Origin: Azospirillum sp. TSH100
GTDB lineage: Bacteria; Pseudomonadota; Alphaproteobacteria; Azospirillales; Azospirillaceae
DNA length: 54,389 bases
Direction of reading: 5' to 3'
Assembly: GCF_004923295.1 (NCBI RefSeq)
Contig: NZ_CP039641.1
Span: 1-54,389 of the forward strand
Under the pieces are notes generated by a model. That model saw only the letters and a program-made list of their open reading frames with translations. It had not been told where the DNA came from and searched no databases. Both the position numbers and the translations under genes were made by a program. Each line of letters starts with the position of its first letter. Position 1 is the stretch's first letter. Below, in pieces: positions 1 through 8,052 of the stretch.

Positions 1-485
1 TCCTGCGGCTGCTGCATGACCTGGGGCTGCGCCGCGGCGAAGTGGTCGGACTGGACCTGGAGGATCTCGACATCGTCGCCGGCACGCTCGCCGTGCTGGG
101 CAAGGGCCGGACCCAGAAGGAGCTGGTGACGGTGCCGGCGCCGACCATGGCCGCGCTGCAGGCGTGGGTGGAGCGGCGCGGCAGCGCGCCAGGACCGCTG
201 TTCCGCTCGCTCGATCCCGCCGGCAAGGGCGACGGGCGGCTGACCGGCACCGCGGTGTACCAGCTCGTCCGCGCGCTGGGAGCCGACATCGGGGTGACGG
301 CCCGGCCGCACGGGCTGCGGCACACCGCCATCACCACCGTGCTGGACCGTTCGGGCGGCAACATCCGGGCAGCCCAGAAGTTCAGCCGCCACAAGGACGT
401 GCGGGTCCTGCAACGCTACGACGACGCCCGCGAGGACCTCGGCGGGCAGATGGCCACCCTGATCGCCGAAGACGGCGACGACTGA
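1..485 (+). CDS. Tyrosine recombinase (XerC/phage integrase type), C-terminal catalytic half
   Basis: Partial gene cut by the window start; the reading frame is open from base 3. The catalytic set of the tyrosine recombinase family is visible: Arg in LRRGEVV, Lys in the beta-hairpin GKGRTQKE, the HGLRH box, SRHKD and the nucleophile Tyr in LQRYDD near the C-terminus. The missing N-terminal half is at 53904-54389, at the other window end, and fits as the same gene. Such enzymes integrate phage DNA or resolve plasmid multimers. Because this element also has plasmid replication genes, a Cre-like dimer-resolution role is as plausible as integration. The GTG at base 42 is an internal codon, not the true start. 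Confidence 0.9.
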   Translation, partial: LRLLHDLGLRRGEVVGLDLEDLDIVAGTLAVLGKGRTQKELVTVPAPTMAALQAWVERRGSAPGPLFRSLDPAGKGDGRLTGTAVYQLVRALGADIGVTARPHGLRHTAITTVLDRSGGNIRAAQKFSRHKDVRVLQRYDDAREDLGGQMATLIAEDGDD

Positions 486-499
486 GCAAGGACCTTCCG

Positions 500-781
500 A
501 TGGTCGACCTCACCCGTCACACCGAGGACCTCGGCGCATCGTTCGGCGCCCTGCCCTTCGACACCCACAACTCCAAGCAGGCGGCTGTCGACGCGGCGGT
601 GGCGCTGACGGTCTCGACGATGCCCCGCTGGTACAGCCAGCTGCATGGGCTGGCCGCGGAGCTGGCCTTCTGGGCCTGCGTGCTGGTGGCGATCGGTCGC
701 GCGATCTGGTTCGCGGTCGAGCTGGTGCAGCGCCTGCGCACCGGCCGCAAGGCGGCCGGTTCCAGCGCCGGCGAACGCTGA
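500..781 (+). CDS. Small membrane protein, unknown function
   Basis: A 93-residue protein starting at ATG 500, 15 bases after the recombinase stop and preceded by a purine-rich GCAAGGA. The N-terminal half is polar; one hydrophobic stretch (about residues 52-75, LAAELAFWACVLVAIGRAIW) looks like a single membrane helix, followed by a basic tail (RLRTGRKAAG). No family recognised. The same frame is open upstream of 500, but that part lies inside the recombinase gene and is a shadow. Confidence 0.5.
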   Translation: MVDLTRHTEDLGASFGALPFDTHNSKQAAVDAAVALTVSTMPRWYSQLHGLAAELAFWACVLVAIGRAIWFAVELVQRLRTGRKAAGSSAGER

Positions 782-797
782 GCTTACGAAAATGGGC

Positions 798-807
798 ATT
801 ATCGTAA
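798..807 (+). promoter_or_regulatory. ATTATCGTAA motif, copy 1, inside a TTACGA/TCGTAA dyad
   Basis: The sequence upstream of the DUF3164 gene has TTACGA at 784-789 and TCGTAA at 802-807 as an inverted repeat. The core ATTATCGTAA recurs at 1518-1527 and, with one change, at 50645-50654, each time shortly before a gene. This suggests a shared operator or promoter element; the binding protein is unknown. Confidence 0.4.
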
Positions 808-828
808 ACACTCCGGAGGGTGCGCACC

Positions 829-1518
829 ATGGCAACCGACGCTGACGTGACGGCCGCGCAGCCGGCCACGGTCGATCGTGCGAACTACTATGAGGATTCG
901 CGCGGGCGGCTGATCCCGGCCCACATGGTGAAGCCGACCGAGATGCTGGAAGACCAGCTCGTCAAGAACCTGATGGAACGGGCGCAATCACTGGCGTTAA
1001 TGCTGACGGCCTTCAAGGTGGGCGTCTTCGAAGACGTTGGTGCTTTCCTGGCGATCCTGGCCGACGAATACGGTGCAAAGCGTGGTGGCAACAAGGGGAA
1101 CCTGTGCTTCACGTCGTTCGACGGTAAGGCTCGCATCCAAGTTGCCATTTCGGAACGGATGACTTTCGGCCCTGAATTGCAGGTCGCCAAGACGTTGATC
1201 GACGAATGCATTGCCGATTGGGCAAATGGAGCCGACGAAAAGCTCCGTGTTCTGGTCGATCATGCCTTTCAGGTGGACAAGGAAGGTCAGGTTTCACGGG
1301 AGCGCATCTTCGCGCTGCGCCGGCTTGTCATCGACGATCCCCGCTGGTGCAAAGCGATGGAGGCGATCAGCGCCAGCATCAGCATCGATGGCACCCGGAC
1401 GTATGTCCGCTTCTACAAGCGTGCAACGCCCAAATCGCCCTGGAAAATGGTCTCGCTCAATCTGGCGACCGCTGACGCCGACGGCGACGGCGATGCCGTC
1501 GAGAAGGCCGGCCTGTGA
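829..1518 (+). CDS. DUF3164 family protein
   Basis: A 229-residue protein resembling the DUF3164 family found in Mu-like and other transposable or temperate phages: an N-terminal YYEDSRGRLIPAHMVKP block, then a long helical middle and a conserved WCKAMEAISASISIDGTRTYVRFYKR near the C-terminus. The biochemical function of the family is not known. ATG 829 is chosen over an in-frame GTG at 820 because GGAGGG at 815-820 sits eight bases upstream of it. It is the first gene after a TTACGA/TCGTAA dyad, so it may head its own transcript. The C-terminal tail is acidic (DADGDGDAVE). Confidence 0.7.
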   Translation: MATDADVTAAQPATVDRANYYEDSRGRLIPAHMVKPTEMLEDQLVKNLMERAQSLALMLTAFKVGVFEDVGAFLAILADEYGAKRGGNKGNLCFTSFDGKARIQVAISERMTFGPELQVAKTLIDECIADWANGADEKLRVLVDHAFQVDKEGQVSRERIFALRRLVIDDPRWCKAMEAISASISIDGTRTYVRFYKRATPKSPWKMVSLNLATADADGDGDAVEKAGL

Positions 1519-1527
1519 TTATCGTAA
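1518..1527 (+). promoter_or_regulatory. ATTATCGTAA motif, copy 2
   Basis: Exact repeat of the motif at 798-807. It overlaps the DUF3164 stop codon and precedes the short ORF at 1542 by 14 bases. Both copies are followed by ACAC. Probable shared operator; inference from the repeat only. Confidence 0.35.
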
Positions 1528-1541
1528 ACACGAAGGTTGCC

Positions 1542-1667
1542 ATGGTCGCACAACCCCACGCCGTCCTGCCGCGCTGGTGCGCGCACCAGGGTGCGCACCG
1601 GTGCGCACTGCGCACCGCCCCGAACGCGGCTCCCACGGCCCTGCATGGCCTACAGGGGGGCTGCTGA
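1542..1667 (+). CDS. Possible short peptide (41 aa)
   Basis: An ATG at 1542, preceded by CGAAGG and a copy of the ATTATCGTAA motif, opens a 41-codon frame rich in Cys and His (RWCAHQGAHRCALR) that ends three bases before the next gene. The region contains two GTGCGCAC palindromes, so the Cys/His content may simply reflect that repeat. No family recognised. Its position in a tight gene string is the main support. Confidence 0.3.
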   Translation: MVAQPHAVLPRWCAHQGAHRCALRTAPNAAPTALHGLQGGC

Positions 1668-1669
1668 CG

Positions 1670-1921
1670 ATGGGCCAGTGCGCAACGACCCCGGCGCCCA
1701 GCGCGCACCAGGCGCGGCCTGTGGACCTCCTGTGGGTGGCCCGCGAAGTCGACCGCGTGTCGGAGGGCTGGGGCGCCGAGCTGACCAAGGCCCTGGCGTC
1801 TGGCGACCGGGCCCAGATCGATGTCGTGCTCGGCACCCTGTCGACGGTCACCCTCTACCATGTCCGTAAGCGCGCAGCGCGCATCGACGCGCGCCTCGGC
1901 AACGCCGCGGTGCCGGCATGA
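1670..1921 (+). CDS. Hypothetical protein (83 aa)
   Basis: Starts at ATG 1670, two bases after the preceding short ORF, and ends in an ATGA overlap with the HNH gene at 1918, so it is probably translated as part of the same operon. Mostly helical by composition (VDLLWVAREVDRVSEGWGAELTKAL) with a basic segment (HVRKRAARIDARLG). No family recognised. It belongs to the group of small genes just ahead of the packaging module. Confidence 0.55.
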   Translation: MGQCATTPAPSAHQARPVDLLWVAREVDRVSEGWGAELTKALASGDRAQIDVVLGTLSTVTLYHVRKRAARIDARLGNAAVPA

Positions 1922-2310
1922 AGCCCCAGGGCAGCGGGCGGCGCCTGGGGCTCTTGCAGCCCCGCCTGGGCACCATGGACGTGCGCACCGCGCACCCGCC
2001 GGCCAAGACGGCCGACGCGGTGCTGGTGTCGGCTGCGTGGCAGCAGCTGGTCGACCGCCTGATCCAGGCGCGCGGTCGGCGGTGCGAGCGGTGCGGCAAG
2101 ACGCACGAGGACGATGGCTCGCCGGTCAAGCTGATCGGCGACCATGTCCAGGAGCGGCGCGACGGCGGGGCCGAGCTGGACCCGCAGAACGTCCAGCTGC
2201 TGTGCGCACGGGCGGGCGGTGACGGCCGCGCACATGCGGACGGCAAGCTGGGGGGCTGCCATGGGCGCAAGACGGCAGAGGCCCGCCAGCGGCGCTTTGG
2301 CAGGGCGTGA
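1918..2310 (+). CDS. HNH endonuclease
   Basis: A 130-residue HNH nuclease. Zinc ligands C56-x2-C59 and a second pair including C96 and C114 are visible. The HNH core is D75-H76, N91 in DPQNVQLLC and H115 in CHGRKTA. In many cos-type phages an HNH protein encoded next to the terminase is needed for genome cleavage during packaging. The position here, two genes before the small terminase, fits that role, which is inferred from family and context. The start overlaps the upstream stop as ATGA. Confidence 0.85.
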   Translation: MKPQGSGRRLGLLQPRLGTMDVRTAHPPAKTADAVLVSAAWQQLVDRLIQARGRRCERCGKTHEDDGSPVKLIGDHVQERRDGGAELDPQNVQLLCARAGGDGRAHADGKLGGCHGRKTAEARQRRFGRA

Positions 2311-2320
2311 GGAGGGGATG

Positions 2321-2674
2321 ATGGACGAAGCCATAACGGCCTTTCAGCAGCACCAGCTGGCCAGGAAGGAGATGGTCGACACCCTGCCGGACGGTGGGGC
2401 GACGATCATCGTCTTGACCAATGCAGTCGGGCGGCTCGTGCGGGAGGTCATCCTGGCCCTGCGCGGGCCGGCCGTGGCCCGGCAGTGCCAGATCGTTGCG
2501 GTCAACCGCCGCTGCGACCTCGAGAAGCTGATGGGGCTGCGGGGACATGTGGTCCTCGATCCCTCCTTCTCTGACCGGGCCTCTGAGGACGTGCGCCGCG
2601 CGGCTTCAGCGCTCTTGTACGTCGACGGCCAAGGCGTGCCGCGTCGGCTGTGCGCACCTCCGGACGCGGTCTGA
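2321..2674 (+). CDS. Hypothetical protein (117 aa) before the terminase
   Basis: Starts at ATG 2321 (an in-frame ATG at 2318 is too close to the AGGAGGGG ribosome site at 2310-2317). The sequence alternates helical and strand-like segments (GATIIVLTNAVGRLVREVILALRGP; HVVLDPSF). No catalytic motif or family is recognised. It lies between the HNH gene and the small terminase and may belong to the packaging group. Confidence 0.55.
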   Translation: MDEAITAFQQHQLARKEMVDTLPDGGATIIVLTNAVGRLVREVILALRGPAVARQCQIVAVNRRCDLEKLMGLRGHVVLDPSFSDRASEDVRRAASALLYVDGQGVPRRLCAPPDAV

Positions 2675-2798
2675 GGGGGGTAGGGGGTTTCGATCCATGG
2701 GGGGCTGCGTACCCGCCCTACCGGTATGGGTCCCACGCGCAGATTATTTTTCCCTGGGCGATTCCAGGTGCGCACTTTCGCGGGGGGCGCGGTAGCCC
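2675..2798. other. Non-coding gap before small terminase; candidate packaging (cos) region
   Basis: No convincing gene. The stretch contains a near-perfect palindrome centred at 2722/2723 (CCCTACCGGTATGG, one mismatched pair), an AT-rich patch (AGATTATTTTTCCC) and a GTGCGCAC palindrome at 2768-2775. In HK97-like phages with HNH plus TerS plus TerL the cos site is usually just upstream of terS. I cannot identify the cut position, and headful packaging is not excluded. Confidence 0.3.
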
Positions 2799-3452
2799 AT
2801 GACGAAGCGCAAGGACATCGACTGGGCCGCCATCGAGGCCGGGTATCGCGCCGGCAAGCTGTCCAACCGGGCACTGGCGGCCGAGCATGGGGTCTCCGAG
2901 GCGGCGATCCGCAAGCGGGCCGGCGAAAAAGGCTGGACCCGGGAGCCGGCCAAGCCGGCCGCCCGGCCCCCGCGGCCGGAGAGGAAGGCCTCCCCCAAAC
3001 CGGCGGCGCCGGCGGCCGACGCTCCTGCGGCCGAGGAACCGGTGGGCGAGGTGCTGCCGCCGCTGCAACGGGCCCTGCCACCCCCGGCCGGCGCCACGGC
3101 GATCGACGCGGAGCCGACAGGCCTTGTCGACCACGTCCTGCTGCTGGCCAGGCGGCAGCTGGAGGAGCTGGACGCCACCACGTCGCAGCTCGATGACATC
3201 GAGGATGCGATCTATGAGGAGACGAAAGACGACCGGGACGGCAAGCGCCGGTCGGCGATGCTGAAGGCGGTCAGCCTGCCGGCCCGCACGATGACGCTGA
3301 AGACGATCGCCCAGGTTCTCGAGCTGGCGGGCGTCGCCGGCGGCAAGCAGAAGCTCGGGAAGAAGGAGCAGAAGCAGGGAGCGGCGGTGGAGGCCAGCCG
3401 CGGCCGCTTCGCCCCGCGGCCGCCGCCCAAGCTGGTGGTGGACAACGGCTGA
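2799..3452 (+). CDS. terS: Terminase small subunit
   Basis: A 217-residue DNA-packaging recognition subunit. Residues about 6-46 form a helix-turn-helix (IDWAAIEAGYRAGKLSNRALAAEHGVSEAAIRKRAGEKGW, quoted here as two adjoining helices) typical of TerS DNA-binding domains. A Pro/Ala-rich linker follows (about 50-105), then a helical oligomerisation region (LVDHVLLLARRQLEELD and onward), and a basic tail that may contact TerL. It overlaps the large subunit start by one base, so the two are probably translationally coupled. Confidence 0.85.
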   Translation: MTKRKDIDWAAIEAGYRAGKLSNRALAAEHGVSEAAIRKRAGEKGWTREPAKPAARPPRPERKASPKPAAPAADAPAAEEPVGEVLPPLQRALPPPAGATAIDAEPTGLVDHVLLLARRQLEELDATTSQLDDIEDAIYEETKDDRDGKRRSAMLKAVSLPARTMTLKTIAQVLELAGVAGGKQKLGKKEQKQGAAVEASRGRFAPRPPPKLVVDNG

Positions 3453-5161
3453 TGGCGGCGCCCTTCGACGGTCAACCAGTCTGGACCACCGCGTGCCCGG
3501 ACTGGGAGCGGCGCATCGTCGCCCGCGAAAGCCTGATCCCGTTCGCCCCGCTCTTCCCGGGCGAGGCCCAGGCGGCCATGGACGTCTTCAACGAGTTGCG
3601 CGTGGTCGACGCCCCGGGCAGCCCGCGGATGGCAGAGGCGGCGCGGCCGTGGGTGAAGGCCTTCGTGGCCGCCATCTTCGGGGCCTACGACCCGGACAGC
3701 GGCCGCCGCCTGATCAACGAGTTCTTCCTGCTGATCAGCAAGAAGAACACGAAGTCGACCACCGCGGCCGGCATCATGCTGACTGCCCTGGTGCTCAACT
3801 GGCGGGAGTCGGCGGAGTTCATCATCCTGGCGCCCACCATCGAGATCGCCAAAAACAGCTTCGATCCGGTTCGCGACATGGTCGCCAAGGATCCGGAGCT
3901 GTCCGACCTCCTGCTGGTGCAGGAGCACACCAGGACGGTCACCCACCGGTTGACCAACGCGACGCTGAAGGTGGTCGCCGCCAACAGCGAGACGGTCGGC
4001 GGCAAGAAGGCCGTCGGCATCCTGATTGACGAGCTGTGGATCTTCGGCAAGCGGGATGGGGCGGAGAACATGCTGCGCGAGGCCACCGGCGGTCTGGCCA
4101 GCCGGCCGGAAGGGTTCATCATCTACCTGACAACCCAGTCGGACGAGCCGCCGCGGGGTGTGTTCCGCACCAAGCTGCTCTACGCCCGCGGGGTGCGCGA
4201 CGGCCGCATCGAGGACCGCAAGTTCCTGCCGGTGCTGTACGAGTTCCCGGCCGATCTGCTGAAGGCGGAGAAGCACAAGGACCCGGCCTATTTCTACGTC
4301 ACCAACCCGAACCTCGGGACCTCGGTCGACGAAGAGTTCCTGGTGCGCGAGTTCGCCAAGGCGCAGGAGGACGGCGAGGAATCGGTGCGCGGCTTCCTGG
4401 CCAAGCACCTCAACATCGAGATCGGCATGGCCCTGCGGTCCGACCGCTGGGCCGGCGCCGACTACTGGCTGCGGGAGATCAACGTCGACCGCACCCTGGT
4501 GGTGCGGCGCCTGCTGCTCGACCGCTGCGACGTGGTCACCTGCGGCGCTGACGGCGGCGGCGCCGACGATCTGTTCGGCTTCGCCATGATCGGCCGCGAG
4601 AAGAGGACCAAGCGGTGGCTGGCCTGGGCGCATGCCTGGGCCCACCCGGTGGCGCTCGAGCGCCGCAAGGCCAACGCCACCTGGTACGAGGCCTTCCAGA
4701 AGGACGGCGACATGACGGTGATCAAGGACTACCCCGAGGACATCGACGGGGTCTGCGAGGTGGTCCAGATGGTGAAGGATTCGGGCTTGTTCGCCGGCAT
4801 CGGTCTGGACGTGATCGGCATCGGCGCCCTGGTCGACGCCCTGGCGGACATCGGGGTCACCCAGGAGAACGGTCTCGTGCAGGGCATTCCGCAGGGCTAC
4901 AAGCTCGGCGGCACGATCAAGACGGTGGAGCGCAAGCTGATCGACGGCTCCTTCGTCCATGCCGGCCAGGGCCTGCTGAACTGGTCGGTCAGCAACGCGA
5001 AGGTGGAGCCGACGCGCAACGCCTTCCTGATCACCAAGCAGGCCTCCGGCGTCGCCAAGATCGACCCGCTGATGGCCCTGCTGGATGCGGCGACGCTGAT
5101 GGAGCGCAACCCGGCCCCGAAACGGTCGGTCTACGAGGACCGCGGGCTCCGCAAGTTCTGA
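3452..5161 (+). CDS. terL: Terminase large subunit
   Basis: A 569-residue packaging ATPase-nuclease of the HK97/P27 (Terminase_1) type. The degenerate Walker A is SKKNTKST at residues 96-103; Walker B is ILIDELWIF with D193-E194; TTQS is the likely coupling motif. The C-terminal nuclease half has acidic clusters at GADGGGADD and IGLDVIGIG that would bind metal. It translocates genomic DNA into the prohead through the portal. Length is normal for the family. Confidence 0.93.
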   Translation: MAAPFDGQPVWTTACPDWERRIVARESLIPFAPLFPGEAQAAMDVFNELRVVDAPGSPRMAEAARPWVKAFVAAIFGAYDPDSGRRLINEFFLLISKKNTKSTTAAGIMLTALVLNWRESAEFIILAPTIEIAKNSFDPVRDMVAKDPELSDLLLVQEHTRTVTHRLTNATLKVVAANSETVGGKKAVGILIDELWIFGKRDGAENMLREATGGLASRPEGFIIYLTTQSDEPPRGVFRTKLLYARGVRDGRIEDRKFLPVLYEFPADLLKAEKHKDPAYFYVTNPNLGTSVDEEFLVREFAKAQEDGEESVRGFLAKHLNIEIGMALRSDRWAGADYWLREINVDRTLVVRRLLLDRCDVVTCGADGGGADDLFGFAMIGREKRTKRWLAWAHAWAHPVALERRKANATWYEAFQKDGDMTVIKDYPEDIDGVCEVVQMVKDSGLFAGIGLDVIGIGALVDALADIGVTQENGLVQGIPQGYKLGGTIKTVERKLIDGSFVHAGQGLLNWSVSNAKVEPTRNAFLITKQASGVAKIDPLMALLDAATLMERNPAPKRSVYEDRGLRKF

Positions 5162-5172
5162 GGGACATCGCC

Positions 5173-5370
5173 ATGAAGAAGCTGTTTCAGCGCGTCGCCG
5201 CGGCGGCGGGCGTGCTCCTGCGCGACCTGGTCGGCGTCGCCGGCGCCGGCGCCATCACCTATGGCGCCTGGCTGGCATGGCCGCCGGCCGGGTTCATCGT
5301 CGGCGGGTCGCTGACGCTCGCCGGCGTCTGGCTGCAGGCCCGCCGGTCCGCCCTGCAGGATGCCGGCTGA
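5173..5370 (+). CDS. Small membrane protein between terL and portal (65 aa)
   Basis: ATG at 5173, eleven bases after terL; the stop overlaps the portal start. Basic N-terminus (MKKLFQR) and two hydrophobic segments (GVLLRDLVGVAGAGAITYG and WPPAGFIVGGSLTLAGVW) separated by a short turn, so probably a two-helix membrane protein. Similar tiny membrane ORFs occur at this site in other HK97-like phages, with no known role. The small size and its position inside the head operon argue against a host gene. Confidence 0.6.
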   Translation: MKKLFQRVAAAAGVLLRDLVGVAGAGAITYGAWLAWPPAGFIVGGSLTLAGVWLQARRSALQDAG

Positions 5371-6725
5371 TGCGCGGGCTGTTCGGCAGCATGGCGGCGC
5401 CGGTCCGCAAATCCGCGGCTGCAGCGGCCGACGGCGGTGCGGCGGCCGCTGCCGGTGGCGGGCGGGGTGGCGGCTGGCTCAACCTCTTTTCCACCCGGTC
5501 GGCCGTCGGCCTGCCGGTGTCGCAATCGACGGCCATGCAGGTGTCGACCGTGTTCGCCTGCGTCACCATCCCGGCCGAGGACGTCGCCCGGGCAACGCCC
5601 AAGCTCTACCGCATCCTGCCGAACCGCGTCCTCGATGACGGCCGCGTGATGCCGGGCGGCCGGGTAGAGGTGACGGATCACCCGGTGGCCAAGCTGTTCA
5701 GCCGGCCGAACCGGTACCAGGACTGGTACCAGTTCGCCGGCATGATCGAGCGCTGCCTGGGGCTGAAGAGCAACGCCTATGCGGTGGTGCTGACCAACCG
5801 CAAGGGGCAGGCCGAGCAGCTGATCCCGATGAACCCGGACAAGGTGACGATCATGGAGGCGGTGGACGGCTCCGTCTTCTACAGCTTCGCCACCTCCGGC
5901 AACGTCGAGCGCTCCATCTTCGACCGGCTCCGTCGCCAGACCGGCACCCTCCTGGTGCCGGCGGAGTATGTGCTGCATCTGCAGGACCTCGGCTTCTCGA
6001 TGCTCTACGGCGCGTCCCGCATCGGCTTCGCCCGGGATTCCATCGGGCTGGCCATGGCGCAGGAGCAGCTCGCCTCGGCCTGGATCGCCAACGGGGCCAA
6101 GCCATCGGTGGTGCTGGCCACCGACAATGAGCTGTCCGAACCGGCCGCCAAGCGGATCAAGGCGGAGTGGGAGGAGCTGAACGGCGGCTTGGACCGGCAG
6201 GGTGGCACCGCCGTGCTCGAGCAGGGCCTGAAGCCGGTGACCCTGTCGCTGAAGTCCACCGACCTGGAGTTCCTGGCCAGCCGCAACTTCCAGGTCGAGG
6301 ACATCTGCCGCTTCTTCCGCATGCCGCCGCACAAGGTGGCGAAGCTGGAACGGGCGACCAACGGCAACGTGGCGGCGCAGGATACCGATTACCTCAACAA
6401 CACCCTGTCGCCGAAATTCACCCGCTGGGAGCGTCGGCTGGACTTCCACTTCCGCCTGCGCGAGCAGGGTCTCGAGGTGGACTTCGACCTCTCCGACCTG
6501 TTCCGCGCCGACCCGTCCACCCGTATGGCCACCGCGCGCCAGGGCTACAACGGCGGCATCGCCACCCAGAACGAGGCGCGGCACATGTTCGACCGGTCGC
6601 TGCAGCCAGTGGCGGGCGGCGACACGCTGATGGCCCCGACCAACATGGCGGCCACCGGCTCCCACGCTTCCGGATCGGCCCCGGACGATGCCGGCCGGCC
6701 GAAGGACAGCGAACGCCAGGGCTGA
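5370..6725 (+). CDS. Portal protein (HK97 family)
   Basis: A 451-residue portal subunit. After a low-complexity Ala/Gly N-terminus (about 1-35) comes the family pattern: VSQSTAMQVSTVFACVTIPAEDVA, HPVAKLFSRPNRYQDWYQF, SNAYAVVLTNRKGQ, LEFLASRNFQVEDICRFFRMPPHKV and NTLSPKFTRWERRLD. Twelve copies form the ring through which DNA enters and to which the connectors bind. ATG 5370 overlaps the upstream stop; the open frame reaching back to 5277 is a shadow of the membrane-protein gene. Confidence 0.92.
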   Translation: MRGLFGSMAAPVRKSAAAAADGGAAAAAGGGRGGGWLNLFSTRSAVGLPVSQSTAMQVSTVFACVTIPAEDVARATPKLYRILPNRVLDDGRVMPGGRVEVTDHPVAKLFSRPNRYQDWYQFAGMIERCLGLKSNAYAVVLTNRKGQAEQLIPMNPDKVTIMEAVDGSVFYSFATSGNVERSIFDRLRRQTGTLLVPAEYVLHLQDLGFSMLYGASRIGFARDSIGLAMAQEQLASAWIANGAKPSVVLATDNELSEPAAKRIKAEWEELNGGLDRQGGTAVLEQGLKPVTLSLKSTDLEFLASRNFQVEDICRFFRMPPHKVAKLERATNGNVAAQDTDYLNNTLSPKFTRWERRLDFHFRLREQGLEVDFDLSDLFRADPSTRMATARQGYNGGIATQNEARHMFDRSLQPVAGGDTLMAPTNMAATGSHASGSAPDDAGRPKDSERQG

Positions 6726-6783
6726 GCCCCCGACCCTTGTAGCAACGCTCTCCCCGCAGCAGGCGCGGGGGAAAGGACCCGTC

Positions 6784-7980
6784 ATGACCATCAAGCGCAA
6801 GTTCTTCGAGGCCTCGGTCTCCGCCGGCGAGGACCTGGGCCCCCGCCAGGTCCGCGTCATCATCTCCACCGAGGGGGTCGACCGCGCCGGCGACATCGTC
6901 CGCCAGGACGGCCTGGTGCTGGCCAACTTCCTGCAGAACCCGATCATCCTCTGGAACCACGACCAGAATTTCCCGATCGCCAATGCCCTGGAGATCACCC
7001 GCGACGCCGGCGTGACGACGGCACTGGTCGAGTTCTTCCCCGAAGGCGTTGACGAGACCGCCGACCGGGTGTGCCGCATGGTCAAGGCCGGCCTGGTCAA
7101 GGGCGTGTCGATCGGCTTCAACCCGATCACGGTGAAACCCCTGCAATCGGGCGCCTTCGACTTCACCGAATCCGAACTGCTCGAGTTCTCCTTCGTCTCG
7201 ATCCCGGCCCAGCCCGACGCGCTGGTGGTTCAGCGCTCCGCCGGCGCGGCCGGGCCGGCGGCGGGGCCGGTGATCCGCGTCACCGGGCCGATGACCGACG
7301 AACAGCGCAAGCGGCTGTCGACCATGTGGACGGCCTACAAGAGCGGCGCGGCGCCGATCATCCTGGAACCTGGCTGGGAGCTGGTCACCCGCGCGATCGG
7401 CGACGGCGCCACGGCGCCCAAGCTGGTGGTGAAGTCGCTCTACGACGTCGCCTGGATGGCCGATCTGCTGAACCAGTTCGGCTACCTGCAGTCCAACGTC
7501 GAATGGGAAGCGGCCTACGAGGAAGACGGCTCGGCCGTGCCCGCCATGCTGGCCGACGGGATGCAGCGCCTGGGCGAGGCCCTGGTGGCGATGACGACCG
7601 AAGAGGTGGCCGAGATGCTGGCGCGCTGCGCCGGCGAGGAGGGCGAGACGCGCAAATGCGCCAGCTGCGGTACGCCCTGCATGACCCCCTTCTGCGGCAA
7701 TTGCGGTGCCGACTGCTCCGCCCTGTCCACCGCCGCGACCACCAAGGCCGCCGCGGTGACCAAGCTGAAGACCTTCACCTCGATCCTCAAGGCCGGCCGC
7801 GTGCTGTCGGCTTCCAACGAGGCGGACATCAAGGCCGCGGTCGACCTGATCGGCGGCGCAGGCGAGAAGCTCGGCACCGTCCTGGCCCAGGTGCAGCAGC
7901 CCGACGAGACCGACGCCCAAACTGTCGAAAAGGCCGAGCGTGAACGGCGCGTGAAGGCGCTGCAGCTCGCCGTTGCTTAA
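6784..7980 (+). CDS. HK97-type prohead protease with C-terminal zinc-ribbon extension
   Basis: A 398-residue protein. Residues about 1-160 are a prohead protease (peptidase U35/S78 type): H59 in ILWNHDQ and S109 in KGVSIGF are the likely catalytic pair, with an acidic residue in SELLEFSF. This enzyme matures the capsid by cutting the major capsid N-terminus. The protein is about twice the usual length: after residue 180 comes a helical region and then six cysteines, C292-x2-C295-x3-C299-x4-C304-x2-C307-x3-C311, that look like a zinc ribbon. The extension may act as scaffold; this is inference. Ribosome site GGGGGAAAGG precedes ATG 6784. Confidence 0.88.
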   Translation: MTIKRKFFEASVSAGEDLGPRQVRVIISTEGVDRAGDIVRQDGLVLANFLQNPIILWNHDQNFPIANALEITRDAGVTTALVEFFPEGVDETADRVCRMVKAGLVKGVSIGFNPITVKPLQSGAFDFTESELLEFSFVSIPAQPDALVVQRSAGAAGPAAGPVIRVTGPMTDEQRKRLSTMWTAYKSGAAPIILEPGWELVTRAIGDGATAPKLVVKSLYDVAWMADLLNQFGYLQSNVEWEAAYEEDGSAVPAMLADGMQRLGEALVAMTTEEVAEMLARCAGEEGETRKCASCGTPCMTPFCGNCGADCSALSTAATTKAAAVTKLKTFTSILKAGRVLSASNEADIKAAVDLIGGAGEKLGTVLAQVQQPDETDAQTVEKAERERRVKALQLAVA

Positions 7981-8010
7981 CCCCCCCGTAGCCGCTGGCG
8001 AAGGGCAGAC

Positions 8011-8032
8011 GCCGCCTTCGGGCGGCTTTTTT
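8011..8032 (+). terminator. Rho-independent terminator after the protease gene
   Basis: GCCGCC-TTCG-GGCGGC stem with a stable TTCG loop, followed by TTTTTT. It separates the protease from the major capsid gene and could lower expression downstream unless antiterminated, or end a transcript while the capsid gene uses its own promoter. Confidence 0.85.
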
Positions 8033-8052
8033 CATGTGCATAGGAGTTCACC

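Noticed and set aside
164..499. Upstream extension of the small membrane protein frame to 164
   Set aside because: This part lies inside the recombinase catalytic domain in another frame and is Arg/Ala-rich shadow sequence.
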